A stretch of 64,000 bases of DNA from Alloalcanivorax marinus (GCF_016906305.1 NZ_JADDOL010000005.1:62001-126000); one strand, 5' to 3'. Numbered from the stretch's first letter, positions 1 through 9,197 are shown. The notes: generated from the sequence alone by a model not told the origin. Numbers and translations: made by a program.

Positions 1-1875
1 ATCACCGGAGGCCTTCTGCTGCTGGCCGGCGTCGGCGCCGCCCTGCTCGGCCTGCTGGGCTTCGGCATACATCTTCTGTGCCAGGGAACCGGAGGCCTCG
101 GTGAGCGCCTTGGTCTTGGCCTCGATGTCGTCCTTGTCGCTGCCCTTGAGCGCCTGCTCCAGGTCGGAGATCGCCGTGTTGATGGCTTCCTTCTCCTCGT
201 CGCTGGCCTTGTCACCCGCCTCTTCCAGGGTCTTGCGGGTGGCGTGCACCAGGTGGTCGCCCTGGTTGCGGGCCTGCACCAGCTCCTCGAACTTCTTGTC
301 CTCGTCGGCGTGGGCCTCGGCGTCCTTGACCATCTGATCAATCTCGTCGTCGGACAGACCGGACGATGCCTTGATCTGGATCGATTGCTCCTTGCCGGTG
401 GCCTTGTCCTTGGCGCCCACGTGCAGAATGCCGTTGGCGTCGATGTCGAAGGTCACCTCGATCTGCGGCACGCCGCGCGGCGCCGGCGGAATGTCTTCCA
501 GGTTGAACTGACCCAGGGACTTGTTCTGCCCGGCCTGTTTGCGCTCGCCCTGCAGCACGTGCACGGTCACCGCGGTCTGGTTGTCCTCGGCGGTGGAGAA
601 CACCTGCGACGCGTTGGTCGGGATGGTGGTGTTCTTCTCGATGATCGGCGTCATCACGCCACCCATGGTTTCGATACCCAGGGTCAGCGGGGTCACGTCG
701 AGCAGCAGCACGTCCTTGACGTCGCCGGCCAGTACCGCGCCCTGAATGGCGGCACCGATGGCCACGGCCTCGTCCGGGTTGACGTCCTTACGGGCTTCCT
801 TGCCGAAGAAGTCGGCCACTTTCTTCTGCACCATGGGCATGCGGGTCTGACCACCCACCAGGATCACGTCGGTGATGTCGGAGGCTTTCACGCCGGCATC
901 GCTGAGCGCGGTCTTGCACGGCTCCAGGGAGCGGGTCACCAGCTGCTCCACCAGGGATTCCAGCTTGGCGCGGGTCAGCTTCACCACCAGGTGCTTGGGA
1001 CCGGTCTGGTCGGCGGTGATGTACGGCAGGTTGACCTCGGTCTGCTCCGCGGAGGACAGCTCGATCTTGGCTTTCTCGGCGGCTTCCTTGAGGCGCTGCA
1101 TGGCCAGGGCGTCACCGCCCAGGTCAATGCCGGAGTCCTTTTTGAACTGGTCGGCCAGGTAGTTGATGATCGCCAGGTCGAAGTCCTCGCCACCCAGGAA
1201 GGTGTCGCCGTTGGTGGCCAGCACCTCGAACTGATGCTCACCGTCCACTTCGGCGATCTCGATGATGGAGATGTCGAAGGTACCGCCACCCAGGTCGTAG
1301 ACCGCGATGGTGCGGTCGCCGCCTTTCTTGTCCAGACCATAGGCCAGGGCCGCGGCGGTGGGCTCGTTGATGATGCGCTTCACCTCGAGGCCGGCGATAC
1401 GACCGGCGTCCTTGGTGGCCTGGCGCTGGGAGTCATTGAAGTAGGCCGGCACGGTGATCACCGCCTCGGTGACTTCCTCGCCCAGGTAGTCTTCCGCGGT
1501 CTTCTTCATTTTCTTGAGGACCTGCGCGGAAATCTGCGGCGGCGCCTGCTTCTCGCCCTTCACTTCCACCCAGGCGTCACCGTTGTCGGCCTTGGTGATC
1601 TTGTAGGGCACCATCTTGATGTCCTTCTGCACCACGTCGTCTTCGAAACGACGGCCGATCAGACGCTTGACCGCGTACAGGGTGTTGGTGGGGTTGGTCA
1701 CCGCCTGACGCTTGGCGGCCTGACCGACGAGGATCTCGTTGTCCTCGGTGTAGGCGATGATGGACGGCGTGGTCCGCGCGCCCTCGGCGTTCTCGATTAC
1801 CTTGGTTTTGTCCCCTTCCATGACAGCGACACAGCTGTTGGTGGTGCCAAGGTCGATACCAATGATCTTACCCAT
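1..1875 (-). CDS. dnaK: Chaperone DnaK (Hsp70), C-terminus cut by window edge
   Basis: ATP-dependent Hsp70 chaperone working with GrpE and DnaJ in the cytoplasm. The N-terminus reads [20 protein letters not shown], the classic phosphate-binding motif of the Hsp70 ATPase domain. 625 residues are visible. The family is usually about 640 residues, so only a short C-terminal tail is missing beyond base 1. The ATG at 1873-1875 is preceded by an AAGGAG ribosome-binding site. The Gln/Ala/Gly-rich stretch near the left edge matches the usual disordered tail. It lies downstream of hrcA and grpE on the same strand, and has its own sigma-32-like promoter at 1952-1982. Confidence 0.98.
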   Translation of the reverse strand, partial: MGKIIGIDLGTTNSCVAVMEGDKTKVIENAEGARTTPSIIAYTEDNEILVGQAAKRQAVTNPTNTLYAVKRLIGRRFEDDVVQKDIKMVPYKITKADNGDAWVEVKGEKQAPPQISAQVLKKMKKTAEDYLGEEVTEAVITVPAYFNDSQRQATKDAGRIAGLEVKRIINEPTAAALAYGLDKKGGDRTIAVYDLGGGTFDISIIEIAEVDGEHQFEVLATNGDTFLGGEDFDLAIINYLADQFKKDSGIDLGGDALAMQRLKEAAEKAKIELSSAEQTEVNLPYITADQTGPKHLVVKLTRAKLESLVEQLVTRSLEPCKTALSDAGVKASDITDVILVGGQTRMPMVQKKVADFFGKEARKDVNPDEAVAIGAAIQGAVLAGDVKDVLLLDVTPLTLGIETMGGVMTPIIEKNTTIPTNASQVFSTAEDNQTAVTVHVLQGERKQAGQNKSLGQFNLEDIPPAPRGVPQIEVTFDIDANGILHVGAKDKATGKEQSIQIKASSGLSDDEIDQMVKDAEAHADEDKKFEELVQARNQGDHLVHATRKTLEEAGDKASDEEKEAINTAISDLEQALKGSDKDDIEAKTKALTEASGSLAQKMYAEAQQAEQGGADAGQQQKASGD

Positions 1876-1951
1876 AGTGCTCCATTCTCCTTCACACGGT
1901 CCGGACCCCTTTCAGGCCGCCCGGACAGCTGAACCTTATTGACTTGCCAGC

Positions 1952-1982
1952 TATATGGCGGCTGGCTTGCGCTTTTCAAGAG
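1952..1982 (-). promoter_or_regulatory. Sigma-32-type heat-shock promoter of dnaK
   Basis: On the minus strand CTCTTGAA (1975-1982) is followed after 16 bases by CCATATAG-type sequence (from 1959 downwards). This resembles the sigma-32 consensus CTTGAA...CCCCATnT. It lies about 80 bases upstream of the dnaK start and has the same spacing as the grpE promoter. Assigned by eye. Confidence 0.7.
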
Positions 1983-2032
1983 TGCCGCGACCGGGGCTCC
2001 GGAGAGTTCGGCGGCGCGGCGCCACGGGGCGT

Positions 2033-2608
2033 TCAGCCGGCCTTGCTGACCACCACCCGGGCCGGGCGGATCAGACGGCCATTGAGCAGATAGCCCTTCT
2101 CCAGCACCTCGATGACACTGTTGGGCTCGGCGTCCGGCGCCGGCACCATGGTCATCGCTTCGTGGTGTTCCGGGTTGAACGGCTGGCCCAGGGGATCGAT
2201 CTGTTCCAGGTTGTACCTGGCGAACACATCGAGCAGCACTTTCAGGGTCAGCTCCAGGCCCTCACGGGCCGGCTTCAGCGACGGGTCGTCGGCATCCAGG
2301 GTGGACAGGCCCCGTTCCAGGCTGTCGGCCACCGGCAACAGATCGCCGGCGAACTTTTCCAGCGCGAACTTGTGGGCGCTCTCCACGTCCCGCTCGGCGC
2401 GGCGACGCACGTTCTGCATTTCCGCCTGGGCGCGCAGATCGGCTTCGGCCAGGGCCTTTTCCAGTTTGCTCAGCCGCTCACGGGCCTGGGCCAGCTCATC
2501 GTCCTGCGCCTCGGCGCCCTCGTCGATCAGCTCCGGCTCCTGGCGCGGAGCCTGTTCGTTGACTTCGGCCTCGTCGTGGGCCTGCTGTGGTTTGTCCTGT
2601 TCGCTCAT
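2033..2608 (-). CDS. grpE: Nucleotide exchange factor GrpE
   Basis: Exchanges ADP for ATP on DnaK. 191 residues starting [10 protein letters not shown]. The acidic N-terminus is followed by a long charged helical region (about residues 35-90, dimerisation coiled coil) and a C-terminal part with [10 protein letters not shown] and the ending [15 protein letters not shown], typical of GrpE beta-domains. An in-frame GTG at 2612-2614 would add two residues. The ATG at 2606-2608 is preferred because GGAG lies five bases upstream. Lies between hrcA and dnaK, all leftward, with its own heat-shock promoter at 2647-2678. Confidence 0.96.
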   Translation of the reverse strand: MSEQDKPQQAHDEAEVNEQAPRQEPELIDEGAEAQDDELAQARERLSKLEKALAEADLRAQAEMQNVRRRAERDVESAHKFALEKFAGDLLPVADSLERGLSTLDADDPSLKPAREGLELTLKVLLDVFARYNLEQIDPLGQPFNPEHHEAMTMVPAPDAEPNSVIEVLEKGYLLNGRLIRPARVVVSKAG

Positions 2609-2646
2609 ATCCACTCCAAAGTCCCCAATTCCGGGAAAGCGGGCAA

Positions 2647-2678
2647 AGATATGGGAACGTGACGGCGGGATTCAAGGG
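2647..2678 (-). promoter_or_regulatory. Sigma-32-type heat-shock promoter of grpE
   Basis: The minus strand has CCCTTGAA (2671-2678), then 16 bases, then CCATATCT (from 2654 downwards), a good match to the sigma-32 consensus. The -10-like element lies about 40 bases upstream of the grpE ATG. Confidence 0.75.
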
Positions 2679-2708
2679 CCGTGGCGGGGAAGGACGGCGG
2701 CGCGGGCG

Positions 2709-3758
2709 TTACAGCTGGGTCAGGGCGGCGGACAGAATGCGGGCGGTGATGTCCACGGTGGGGATCACCCGTTCGTAGTCCATGCGGGTGGGGCCGACCA
2801 CCGCCAGCACGCCCATGGGGCCGTTGTCGACCTTGTAGGGGGCGGACACCAGGGAATATTCCTCGAACGGCTGATAGCCGGACTCCCGGCCGATGAAGAT
2901 CTGCACGCCGTCGGCTTTGACGCTGCGTTCGAGCAGATGAAGGATGTCGCGCTTGCGGTTGAAGGCCTCGAACAGGTCGCGCAGCTTCTCGATGCCGCCG
3001 GCCTCGGCGCGGTCGAGCAGGTTGGACTCGCCGGACACCACGTAATCGGAGTCCTTGTTTTCCGGCCGCAGCGCCTTGCCGGCGATGTCCACGGTGGTCT
3101 GCATCAGTTCGTCGAGCTGGGCGCGGTCCGCGTCCATGGTGCTGAGCAGCCCCTCGCAGATGCTGTCCAGGTCGCAGCCTGCGTAGGTGTGGTTGATGTA
3201 ATTGGCGGCCTGGCGCAGTTCCACCTCGCCGTATTCGCGGCCGGTCTGGATGATGCGGTTCTGCACCTCCGAGCGGTTCACCACCAGCACCACCAGCACC
3301 CGCTGGCCGGACAGCGGCAGAAACTCCACCTGGCGCAGGGTGGTCACTTCCCGGCGCGGCACCGCCACCAGCCCGGCCATGCGGGTCAGTTCCGCCAGGG
3401 TCCTGGAAGCCTGGGAAACCAGCGCCTGGGGCGACTGGTCCGGCGCCAGCAGCTGGCGCAGTTCGTCGCGCAGGCGGGCGTTGTCCGGGTTTTCCATGGT
3501 GGTGGAGGCCAGCAGGGTGTCCACATAGAGACGATAGCCCCGCTCGGTGGGAATGCGCCCCGCGGAGGTGTGCGGGCTGGTCAGCAGCCCCATGTCCTCG
3601 AGCTCGGCCATGATGTTGCGGATGGTCGCCGGGCTGACCTGCAGGCCACCGCCGCCGGCCAGGCTTTTCGAGCCCACGGGCTGACCGTGGCGAATGTGCC
3701 GCTCCACCAGGGCCATCAACAACCGTTGCTTGCGTTCGTTCAGTTCCAGCCGGGTCAT
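2709..3758 (-). CDS. hrcA: Heat-inducible transcription repressor HrcA
   Basis: Repressor that binds CIRCE operators and depends on GroEL for folding. 349 residues. The N-terminal winged helix (MTRLELNERKQRLLMALVER...) contains the family pattern GQPVGSKSL and SPATIRNIMAELEDMGLL. The rest is the GAF-like HrcA domain, ending with VGPTRMDYERVIPTVDITARILS. Length is normal for the family. First gene of the hrcA-grpE-dnaK cluster. A -10-like TATACT (complement of 3787-3792) lies upstream. I see no CIRCE inverted repeat (TTAGCACTC-N9-GAGTGCTAA) near any of the three genes, so its target is probably elsewhere, such as groESL. Confidence 0.95.
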   Translation of the reverse strand: MTRLELNERKQRLLMALVERHIRHGQPVGSKSLAGGGGLQVSPATIRNIMAELEDMGLLTSPHTSAGRIPTERGYRLYVDTLLASTTMENPDNARLRDELRQLLAPDQSPQALVSQASRTLAELTRMAGLVAVPRREVTTLRQVEFLPLSGQRVLVVLVVNRSEVQNRIIQTGREYGEVELRQAANYINHTYAGCDLDSICEGLLSTMDADRAQLDELMQTTVDIAGKALRPENKDSDYVVSGESNLLDRAEAGGIEKLRDLFEAFNRKRDILHLLERSVKADGVQIFIGRESGYQPFEEYSLVSAPYKVDNGPMGVLAVVGPTRMDYERVIPTVDITARILSAALTQL

Positions 3759-3860
3759 GTGCTTCGAATACCAGGAAAGACATCTCAGTATAGCGCGGCC
3801 CCCAGTCTACGCATCCGGCGGCGTTTGCGCACCCGACGCGGCCCACCGTGCGACGGGGGC

Positions 3861-3889
3861 TTACACTGGCGCCGGGAATCGCCTAACAT
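3861..3889 (+). promoter_or_regulatory. Putative sigma-70 promoter of recN
   Basis: TTACAC (3861-3866) and TAACAT (3884-3889) are separated by 17 bases, about 30 bases before the recN start. Both hexamers are moderate matches. Confidence 0.45.
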
Positions 3890-3899
3890 CGCGGCAATA

Positions 3900-3915
3900 C
3901 TGGCCAGAAGGACAG
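3900..3915. promoter_or_regulatory. Candidate LexA (SOS) box overlapping the recN ribosome-binding site
   Basis: CTGGCCAGAAGGACAG fits the gammaproteobacterial LexA pattern CTGT-N8-ACAG with one mismatch in the left half. recN is a classic SOS gene. The site lies just before the start codon, so a bound repressor would block early elongation. Confidence 0.35.
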
Positions 3916-3918
3916 CCC

Positions 3919-5589
3919 ATGCTGACCCATCTCAGTGTTCGCCATTTCGCCACCGTGGACCAGCTGGAGCTGGAGCCGGAGACCGGCCTGACCGTGATCA
4001 GCGGTGAAACCGGCGCCGGCAAATCGGTGATCATCGATGCCCTGTCGCTGACCCTCGGCGAACGGGCGGACAGCGCCGTGGTGCGTCCGGGCTGCGAGCG
4101 CGCCGAGGTGCTGGCCACCTTCCATCTGGGCGACAACCCGTCCGCCCGTGCCTGGCTCGCCGAGCGCGAGCTGGACGACGGCGACGAGTGCCTGCTGCGC
4201 CGCACGGTGCGCGCCGACGGGCGCTCGCGGGCCTACATCAACGGCACCCCCACGCCGCTCACCGAGGTGCGCGAGCTGGGCGAGCATCTGATCAGCATCC
4301 ACAGCCAGCACGAGCACCAGGCTCTGCTGCGCAAGGACACCCACCGCGCCCTGCTGGACAGCCTGGCGGAGGCCGGCGACCTGGCCGCCGAGGTGCGCGA
4401 CGCCTGGCGCCACTGGCAGCGCACCCGTCGCGACCACGACGACGCCCTGGCCAGCGCCCGCGAGCAGACCGAGCGCCAGGAGCTGCTGCGCTTCCAGCTG
4501 GAAGAACTGGACGCCCTGGCCCTGGCGGAGGGCGAACTGGCCGAGCTGGAGCAGGAGCAGCAGCGCCTGGGCAATGCCGACGCCCTGATCCGCCTGTGCC
4601 AGCAGGCGGTCACCGCCCTGTACGATGGCGAGGACGGCACCGTCAACGATCACCTGGGCCAGGTCAGCCACTGGGTGGAGGAAGCCCGCGCCAGCGACGA
4701 CGCCCTGGCCGGCGTGTTCGACACGGTGGAGTCCGCCCGCCTGCAGGTGGAAGCGGCCGCCGAGGACCTGCGTCATTATCTGGAAAAACTGGACCTGGAC
4801 CCGGAACGCCTCAACCAGGTGGAAGAGCGCCTGGGCCAGGCCTACAGCCTGGCCCGCAAGCACCGGCTGCGCCCGGAAGAACTGGTGGAACACCACCGCA
4901 AGCTGGCCGGCGAAGCCGACACCCTGGAACATTTCGACGAGCACCTGGAGGCCCTGGCCGCCGCCGAGCGGGCTGCCCACGACACCTACCTGGGCCACGC
5001 CCAGGCGCTGGGCCGGCGACGCCGGGACGCCGCCACCACCCTGACCCGGGAGGTGCAGAAGCAGCTCAAGGCCCTGGGCATGAAGGCCGCCCGCCTGGAA
5101 ACGGTGGTCGAGGAAGGCAAGCCCGGGCCGGACGGTCTGGAAGAGGTGGAATTCCGCTTCTCGGCCAACCCCGGCCAGCCGCCCCGGCCGCTGGCCAAGG
5201 TGGCCTCCGGCGGCGAGCTGTCGCGGGTAAGTCTGGCCATCCAGGTGATCTGCGCGCGCAATCTGACCGTGCCCAGCCTGGTGTTCGACGAGGTGGACGT
5301 GGGCGTGGGCGGCGGCGTGGCGGAAATCGTCGGCCGCCTGCTGCGTGAGCTGGGCGGCCACGCCCAGGTCCTGTGCATCACCCACCAGCCCCAGGTGGCC
5401 GCCCAGGGCCACCAGCACTGGCAGGTGCACAAGCTGCAGGGCAAGGACACCACCCACACCCGCATTCAGCCCCTGGACGAGGGCGCCCGGGTGGAGGAAG
5501 TGGCGCGCATGCTGGGCGGCGTGGAGATCACCGCCTCCACCCGCGCCCATGCCCGGGAAATGCTGGACAAGGGCCAGCGCGTGGCCTGA
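3919..5589 (+). CDS. recN: DNA repair protein RecN
   Basis: SMC-like ATPase used in recombinational double-strand-break repair. 556 residues, the normal length. The N-terminal ATPase half carries Walker A GETGAGKS at about residues 30-37. A long coiled-coil middle follows (about residues 150-370). The C-terminal half has the signature motif ASGGELSRV and Walker B LVFDEVDVGVGG, then the ITHQPQVAAQG element. The start ATG at 3919 has AGAAGGAC upstream. Divergent from hrcA. A candidate LexA box sits directly upstream, consistent with SOS control. Confidence 0.97.
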   Translation: MLTHLSVRHFATVDQLELEPETGLTVISGETGAGKSVIIDALSLTLGERADSAVVRPGCERAEVLATFHLGDNPSARAWLAERELDDGDECLLRRTVRADGRSRAYINGTPTPLTEVRELGEHLISIHSQHEHQALLRKDTHRALLDSLAEAGDLAAEVRDAWRHWQRTRRDHDDALASAREQTERQELLRFQLEELDALALAEGELAELEQEQQRLGNADALIRLCQQAVTALYDGEDGTVNDHLGQVSHWVEEARASDDALAGVFDTVESARLQVEAAAEDLRHYLEKLDLDPERLNQVEERLGQAYSLARKHRLRPEELVEHHRKLAGEADTLEHFDEHLEALAAAERAAHDTYLGHAQALGRRRRDAATTLTREVQKQLKALGMKAARLETVVEEGKPGPDGLEEVEFRFSANPGQPPRPLAKVASGGELSRVSLAIQVICARNLTVPSLVFDEVDVGVGGGVAEIVGRLLRELGGHAQVLCITHQPQVAAQGHQHWQVHKLQGKDTTHTRIQPLDEGARVEEVARMLGGVEITASTRAHAREMLDKGQRVA

Positions 5590-5701
5590 AACGACCACGC
5601 CCGGCCCGCCGGCGGGCGGGTCGGGACGGGCGATTCAGGGCTGGGCTGGCGGCGCGCCACGGCGGACACCGCGGCACAGGCTGGCGGGGCTGAAAAGAGG
5701 C

Positions 5702-6112
5702 TTACTTCTTCCCGGCTTTGGGCCGGACGTACAGCACCAGGGAGTGGTCGACGATCTCGTAACCGTGCTCCTCGGCGATGCGGTGCTGGCGCTTCTCGAT
5801 TTCCTCATCCAGGAATTCGATCACCTCACCGGACTCCATGCACACCATATGGTCGTGGTGCTCTTCATCGGCCAGCTCGAAGACCGCCGAGCCGCCCTCG
5901 AAGTTGTGGCGCAGCACGATGCCGGCCTGCTCGAACTGGGTGAGCACCCGGTAGACGGTGGCCAGGCCCACGTCCTCGCCGGCGTCCATCAGCGATTTGT
6001 AGATGTCCTCGGCACTGAGATGCCGTTCCTTGGAGGATTCCAGCTGCTGCAGGATTTTCATCCGCGGCAGGGTCACCTTCAAGCCCGCTTTCCTAAGATC
6101 CTGATTATCCAA
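5702..6112 (-). CDS. fur: Ferric uptake regulator Fur
   Basis: Iron-sensing repressor. 136 residues. The N-terminal winged helix contains RKAGLKVTLPRMKILQQLE and DVGLATVYRVLTQFEQAGI. The C-terminal metal-binding/dimerisation domain has the His-rich EEHHDHMVCMESGEVIEF. The CxxC pair of some Fur proteins is not obvious. The start is TTG at 6110-6112, preceded by GGAG at about nine bases. This gives MDNQDLRKAGL, matching the usual Fur N-terminus, and no in-frame ATG fits. Divergent from bamE, as described for Pseudomonas fur/omlA. I see no convincing Fur box in the shared intergenic region. Confidence 0.96.
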   Translation of the reverse strand: MDNQDLRKAGLKVTLPRMKILQQLESSKERHLSAEDIYKSLMDAGEDVGLATVYRVLTQFEQAGIVLRHNFEGGSAVFELADEEHHDHMVCMESGEVIEFLDEEIEKRQHRIAEEHGYEIVDHSLVLYVRPKAGKK

Positions 6113-6163
6113 AATAATTGCTCCGTATGCCGCCAGCGGGGATTCCCGATTCCGTGAGGAACC

Positions 6164-6191
6164 TTGTTCCCCTTAGACAAGTCTGTATTAT
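6164..6191 (+). promoter_or_regulatory. Putative promoter of bamE
   Basis: TTGTTC (6164-6169) and TATTAT (6186-6191) are separated by 16 bases. Transcription would begin close to the upstream candidate ATG at 6204, which favours translation from the ATG at 6222. Confidence 0.4.
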
Positions 6192-6221
6192 CGCCCGGAC
6201 ATTATGCCAAGTCGAAACATC

Positions 6222-6719
6222 ATGCCAAGGACCATTCTCGTTTCCCTGTTGTTCGCCGCCCTGCTGGCCGGCTGCAGTTCCCTGCGATTCCCCGGGGTGT
6301 ACCGCATTGATATCCCTCAGGGGAATGTGGTCTCCCGGGACATGCTGGCCGAGCTGGAGCCCGGCATGACTCCCGAACAGGTACGTTTCGTACTGGGGCC
6401 GCCCACCCTCACCGATCCGTTCACCCCGGACACCTGGTTCTACCTGCTGCATTACCAGCCCGGCAAGGCGGACACCGTGGAACAGCGTGTGGTGGTGTAT
6501 TTCGAAGGGGGCCGCTACAGCCACTACGAAGGTCAGGCGCTCGCCGACGTGCGTGAACGCACCTCCGGCCGCCGCGACCGCGAACTGGAGCTGCGCGCCG
6601 AGGACCGCCGTCGTGACGGCGGCACCGTCGACCAGGAACCGCTCAACGATCCCGAGCCGGACCCGGGCGCGCCGCCGAGCACCCCGGAAGCGACCACGGT
6701 GCCGCTGCCTCGCTCGTAA
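6222..6719 (+). CDS. bamE: Outer membrane assembly lipoprotein BamE (SmpA/OmlA)
   Basis: Lipoprotein subunit of the BAM complex that inserts beta-barrels in the outer membrane. 165 residues. The signal peptide MPRTILVSLLFAALLAGCSS ends in a lipobox with Cys at residue 18. The SmpA/OmlA core follows: VYRIDIPQGNVV, LEPGMTPEQVRFVLGPPTL, FTPDTWFYLLHY. The C-terminal tail beyond about residue 110 is charged and Pro-rich, probably disordered. An ATG at 6204 would add six residues in front of the signal peptide. The 6222 start gives the more normal lipoprotein leader. Divergent from fur. Confidence 0.93.
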   Translation: MPRTILVSLLFAALLAGCSSLRFPGVYRIDIPQGNVVSRDMLAELEPGMTPEQVRFVLGPPTLTDPFTPDTWFYLLHYQPGKADTVEQRVVVYFEGGRYSHYEGQALADVRERTSGRRDRELELRAEDRRRDGGTVDQEPLNDPEPDPGAPPSTPEATTVPLPRS

Positions 6720-6754
6720 AGCGCCGCCGCCTGGTCTTGAAACGCCGCGGCGCT
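6720..6754. other. Hairpin between convergent bamE and rnfH
   Basis: AGCGCCGC (6720-6727) and GCGGCGCT (6747-6754) form an 8-bp stem with a 19-base loop, overlapping the rnfH stop codon. There is no T-tract, so it is only a possible weak terminator. Confidence 0.35.
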
Positions 6755-7053
6755 CAGCCGTCCCGGCGCCCCCGCCGGGCGCGGGCCCGCCGCGCCGCCT
6801 TGGGGTCCACCCGCAGCGGCCGGTAGATTTCCACCCGCTCGCCGTCCGTCAGCACCCGCTCCGCCGGGTGCGGTTCCGCCTTGCCAAAGATCCCCATGGG
6901 CGCCGTTTCCAGCTCCAGGCCCTCGAATTCCCCGGCGATGCCGGACTGTCGGGCGGCCTCCAGCATGGTGGTACCCGGCGCCACGTCCAGGGCGATCAGG
7001 CGCTGCCGGTCCGGCAGCGCGAACACCACTTCCACGCGCAGGGTGTCAGCCAT
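6754..7053 (-). CDS. rnfH: RnfH/RatB-family small protein (UPF0125)
   Basis: Small beta-grasp (ubiquitin-like) protein of the RnfH family; molecular role poorly defined. 99 residues starting MADTLRVEVVFALPDRQ. Family features are the central GLELETAPMGIFGK and ERVLTDGERVEIYRPLRVDPK, followed by a basic Arg-rich tail. The upstream in-frame start at 7078-7080 lacks similarity and would lie inside the neighbour. The start overlaps the end of the transporter gene by eight bases. In many relatives rnfH sits between bamE and ratA. Here ratA is replaced by the transporter. Confidence 0.9.
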   Translation of the reverse strand: MADTLRVEVVFALPDRQRLIALDVAPGTTMLEAARQSGIAGEFEGLELETAPMGIFGKAEPHPAERVLTDGERVEIYRPLRVDPKAARRARARRGRRDG

Positions 7054-8446
7054 GGGCGGCGGACCAGATCGCATAGGCAATCACCGCGATCATCGCCAGC
7101 GGCGAGAAGATCCGCACCAGCGCCCGCCACGCCATGTACAGCGCGAAGCTCTTCATGGCCAGCTCCTTGCGCGCCTGGGTTTCCTTCATCACCCAGCCGG
7201 CGAACAGGGCGATCAGCAGCCCGCCCAGGGGCAACAGAATGCTGGTGGACAGGAACTCGATATTCTCGAAGAAGGTGCCCATCAGGAAGGTGTGGTCCTT
7301 CCAGAGGTTGAACGACAGCACCGACCCGATCCCCAGCACCCAGGCGGCGCCGCCCACCAGAAGGGCCGCCGCGCCCCGGCCACGGCCGCGCTCCACCAGC
7401 CAGGCCACCATCGGCTCGCCCAGGGAGATCGACGAGGTCCAGGCGGCGCACACCACCAGCACGAAGAACAGGGAACCGAACAGCACGCCCCCGGGCATCT
7501 GCCCGAACGCCAGTGGCAGGGTCACGAACATCATCCCCGGGCCCTGGGCCGGCTCCAGATTGCCGGTGAACAGCAGCGGGAACATGGCCAGGCCGGCGCC
7601 CAGCGCCACCAGCGTGTCCAGGGCGGCGATGATCACCACGGAAGAACCGATCGATACCGGACGGGTACGCCCGGTCTTCTTGTCCTTGATCTCGCGGGGC
7701 ATGTAGGCGCCGTAGGCCATGATCGCGCCCATCCCCAGGCTCAGGGTGAAGAACGCCTGCCCCAGGGCGATGACCACCGCCTCCCCGGACAGCTTGGAAA
7801 AATCGAACGCGAACAGGAAGCCGACCCCTTCCGCGAAGCCCGGCGTGGTGGCGGCGTAGCCGATCAGCACCACCAGCAGCACGAACAGCAGCGGCATCAG
7901 CACTTCCACCGCCCGCTCCAGGCCGCGCTTCACGCCCAGCGCCACCACGCCCATGGTCAGCACCATGAACAGGCTGTGGGAGCCCAGCATCAGCCAGGGG
8001 TTGGCCTGCATGGCCTCGAAATTGGCCTGGGACTGCAGCGCGGTCATGCCCTGGAACAGGCCTCTCACCGCCTCCCACACGTAGATCAGCGCCCAGCTGG
8101 CCACCACCGAATAGAACGACAGAATCAGAAAACCGGACAGAGCGCCCAGATAGCCGATGCCCTTCCAGCGGCGGCTCACCTTGCTCTGCTCCGCCAGCCG
8201 CCCCATGGAGTGGATCGGGCTGAGCCCGCCGCGCCGGCCCAGCGTGACCTCGGCGATCATGATCGGCACCCCGATCAGGGCGATGCACGCCAGGTACAGC
8301 AACACGAAGGCGCCGCCGCCGTACTCCCCGGTGATGTAGGGGAACCGCCAGATGTTGCCCAACCCCACCGCGGACCCGGTGGCCGCCAGAATAAACACCC
8401 ACCGGCTGGTCCACATGCCGTGGACCGGCTTGTTCGTTTCGTTCAT
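7046..8446 (-). CDS. Sodium-dependent transporter, SNF/NSS family
   Basis: Na+-coupled symporter of the neurotransmitter:sodium symporter family, probably for an amino acid or amine; substrate not deducible. 466 residues with 11-12 hydrophobic segments. Diagnostic motif GSAVGLGNIWRFPYI in the first membrane helix (about residues 22-36). Further support comes from AFFTLSLGMGAIMAYGAYM near the middle. Start chosen at MNETNKPVHGMWTSRW; the upstream in-frame extension has no family similarity. Divergent from smpB and overlapping rnfH by eight bases, suggesting co-transcription with rnfH. Confidence 0.93.
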   Translation of the reverse strand: MNETNKPVHGMWTSRWVFILAATGSAVGLGNIWRFPYITGEYGGGAFVLLYLACIALIGVPIMIAEVTLGRRGGLSPIHSMGRLAEQSKVSRRWKGIGYLGALSGFLILSFYSVVASWALIYVWEAVRGLFQGMTALQSQANFEAMQANPWLMLGSHSLFMVLTMGVVALGVKRGLERAVEVLMPLLFVLLVVLIGYAATTPGFAEGVGFLFAFDFSKLSGEAVVIALGQAFFTLSLGMGAIMAYGAYMPREIKDKKTGRTRPVSIGSSVVIIAALDTLVALGAGLAMFPLLFTGNLEPAQGPGMMFVTLPLAFGQMPGGVLFGSLFFVLVVCAAWTSSISLGEPMVAWLVERGRGRGAAALLVGGAAWVLGIGSVLSFNLWKDHTFLMGTFFENIEFLSTSILLPLGGLLIALFAGWVMKETQARKELAMKSFALYMAWRALVRIFSPLAMIAVIAYAIWSAAHG

Positions 8447-8609
8447 CGGATCACAACCCCTCGACGCAGTGCCGCCATTGTCTTGATTTTCCCGGGGCCT
8501 CTCAAGGGAAGTGGGCGACCACTCACCCGCCGCCCGGCCCTTGACCACGGTTAAGACAAGGTTTAACAAGTTCAGCGCCGCCGCGCTCGCCACGGGGCCG
8601 GCCACTCTC

Positions 8610-8615
8610 TATAAT
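8610..8615 (+). promoter_or_regulatory. -10 element of smpB
   Basis: A perfect TATAAT lies ten bases before the smpB ATG, so the mRNA leader must be very short or absent. I see no good -35 hexamer. Confidence 0.45.
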
Positions 8616-8624
8616 CGCCGCCCC

Positions 8625-9101
8625 ATGGGCAAAGCGAAAAAACAGACGTCGAGCAGCAACGCCATTGCGCAGAACCGCAAGGCGCGCTTCGACTATCATC
8701 TGGAAGAGTTCTTCGAAGCCGGTTTGGCGCTGGAAGGCTGGGAAGTGAAATCCCTGCGCGCCGGCAAAGCCAACCTGACGGAGTCCTATATTCTGCTCAA
8801 GGACGGCGAGGCCTTTCTGTTCGGCGCCCGCTTCGAGCCCCTGCCCACCGCCAGCACCCACTTCGTGCCGGACCCGCAGCGCAGCCGCAAGCTGCTGCTG
8901 CACCGCAAGGAACTGGCCAAGGTGTTCAGCGGTGTGCAGAAGCAGGGTTTCACCTGCGTGCCGGTGAACCTGCACTGGAAGCGGGGCCTGGTGAAGCTGG
9001 ACATCGCCCTGGCCAAGGGCAAGCAGAAACACGACAAGCGCGCCACCGAGCGCGAACGGGACTGGAACCGCCAGAAGCAGCGCATTCTGCGCCAGAACTG
9101 A
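8625..9101 (+). CDS. smpB: tmRNA-binding protein SmpB
   Basis: Binds tmRNA and brings it to stalled ribosomes for trans-translation. 158 residues. Family core [40 protein letters not shown] and a basic C-terminal tail ([15 protein letters not shown]), which normally enters the mRNA channel. The ATG at 8625 gives [10 protein letters not shown]. The ssrA RNA it serves is 0.6 kb downstream. Followed by a strong terminator at 9143-9168. Confidence 0.97.
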   Translation: MGKAKKQTSSSNAIAQNRKARFDYHLEEFFEAGLALEGWEVKSLRAGKANLTESYILLKDGEAFLFGARFEPLPTASTHFVPDPQRSRKLLLHRKELAKVFSGVQKQGFTCVPVNLHWKRGLVKLDIALAKGKQKHDKRATERERDWNRQKQRILRQN

Positions 9102-9142
9102 GCCAAGGCCGCCGCGTTCCACAACGCCCGCCCGGACAAAGA

Positions 9143-9168
9143 AAAGGGCCGCCCGAGGGCGGCCCTTT
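9143..9168 (+). terminator. Intrinsic terminator after smpB
   Basis: AAAGGGCCGCCC and GGGCGGCCCTTT form a perfect 11-12 bp stem with a small loop, 42 bases after the smpB stop. The flanking A and T runs would let it work in both directions. Confidence 0.85.
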
Positions 9169-9197
9169 CCGTTTCGGCCTTTGAGGCCCAGGGCCTG

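Noticed and set aside
244-1932. 562-residue plus-strand open frame
   Set aside because: Antisense shadow of dnaK; composition is the complement of its GC-biased codons and it matches no family I recognise.
6090-6125. Fur box between fur and bamE
   Set aside because: The A/T-rich stretch matches the 19-base Fur consensus at only about half the positions.
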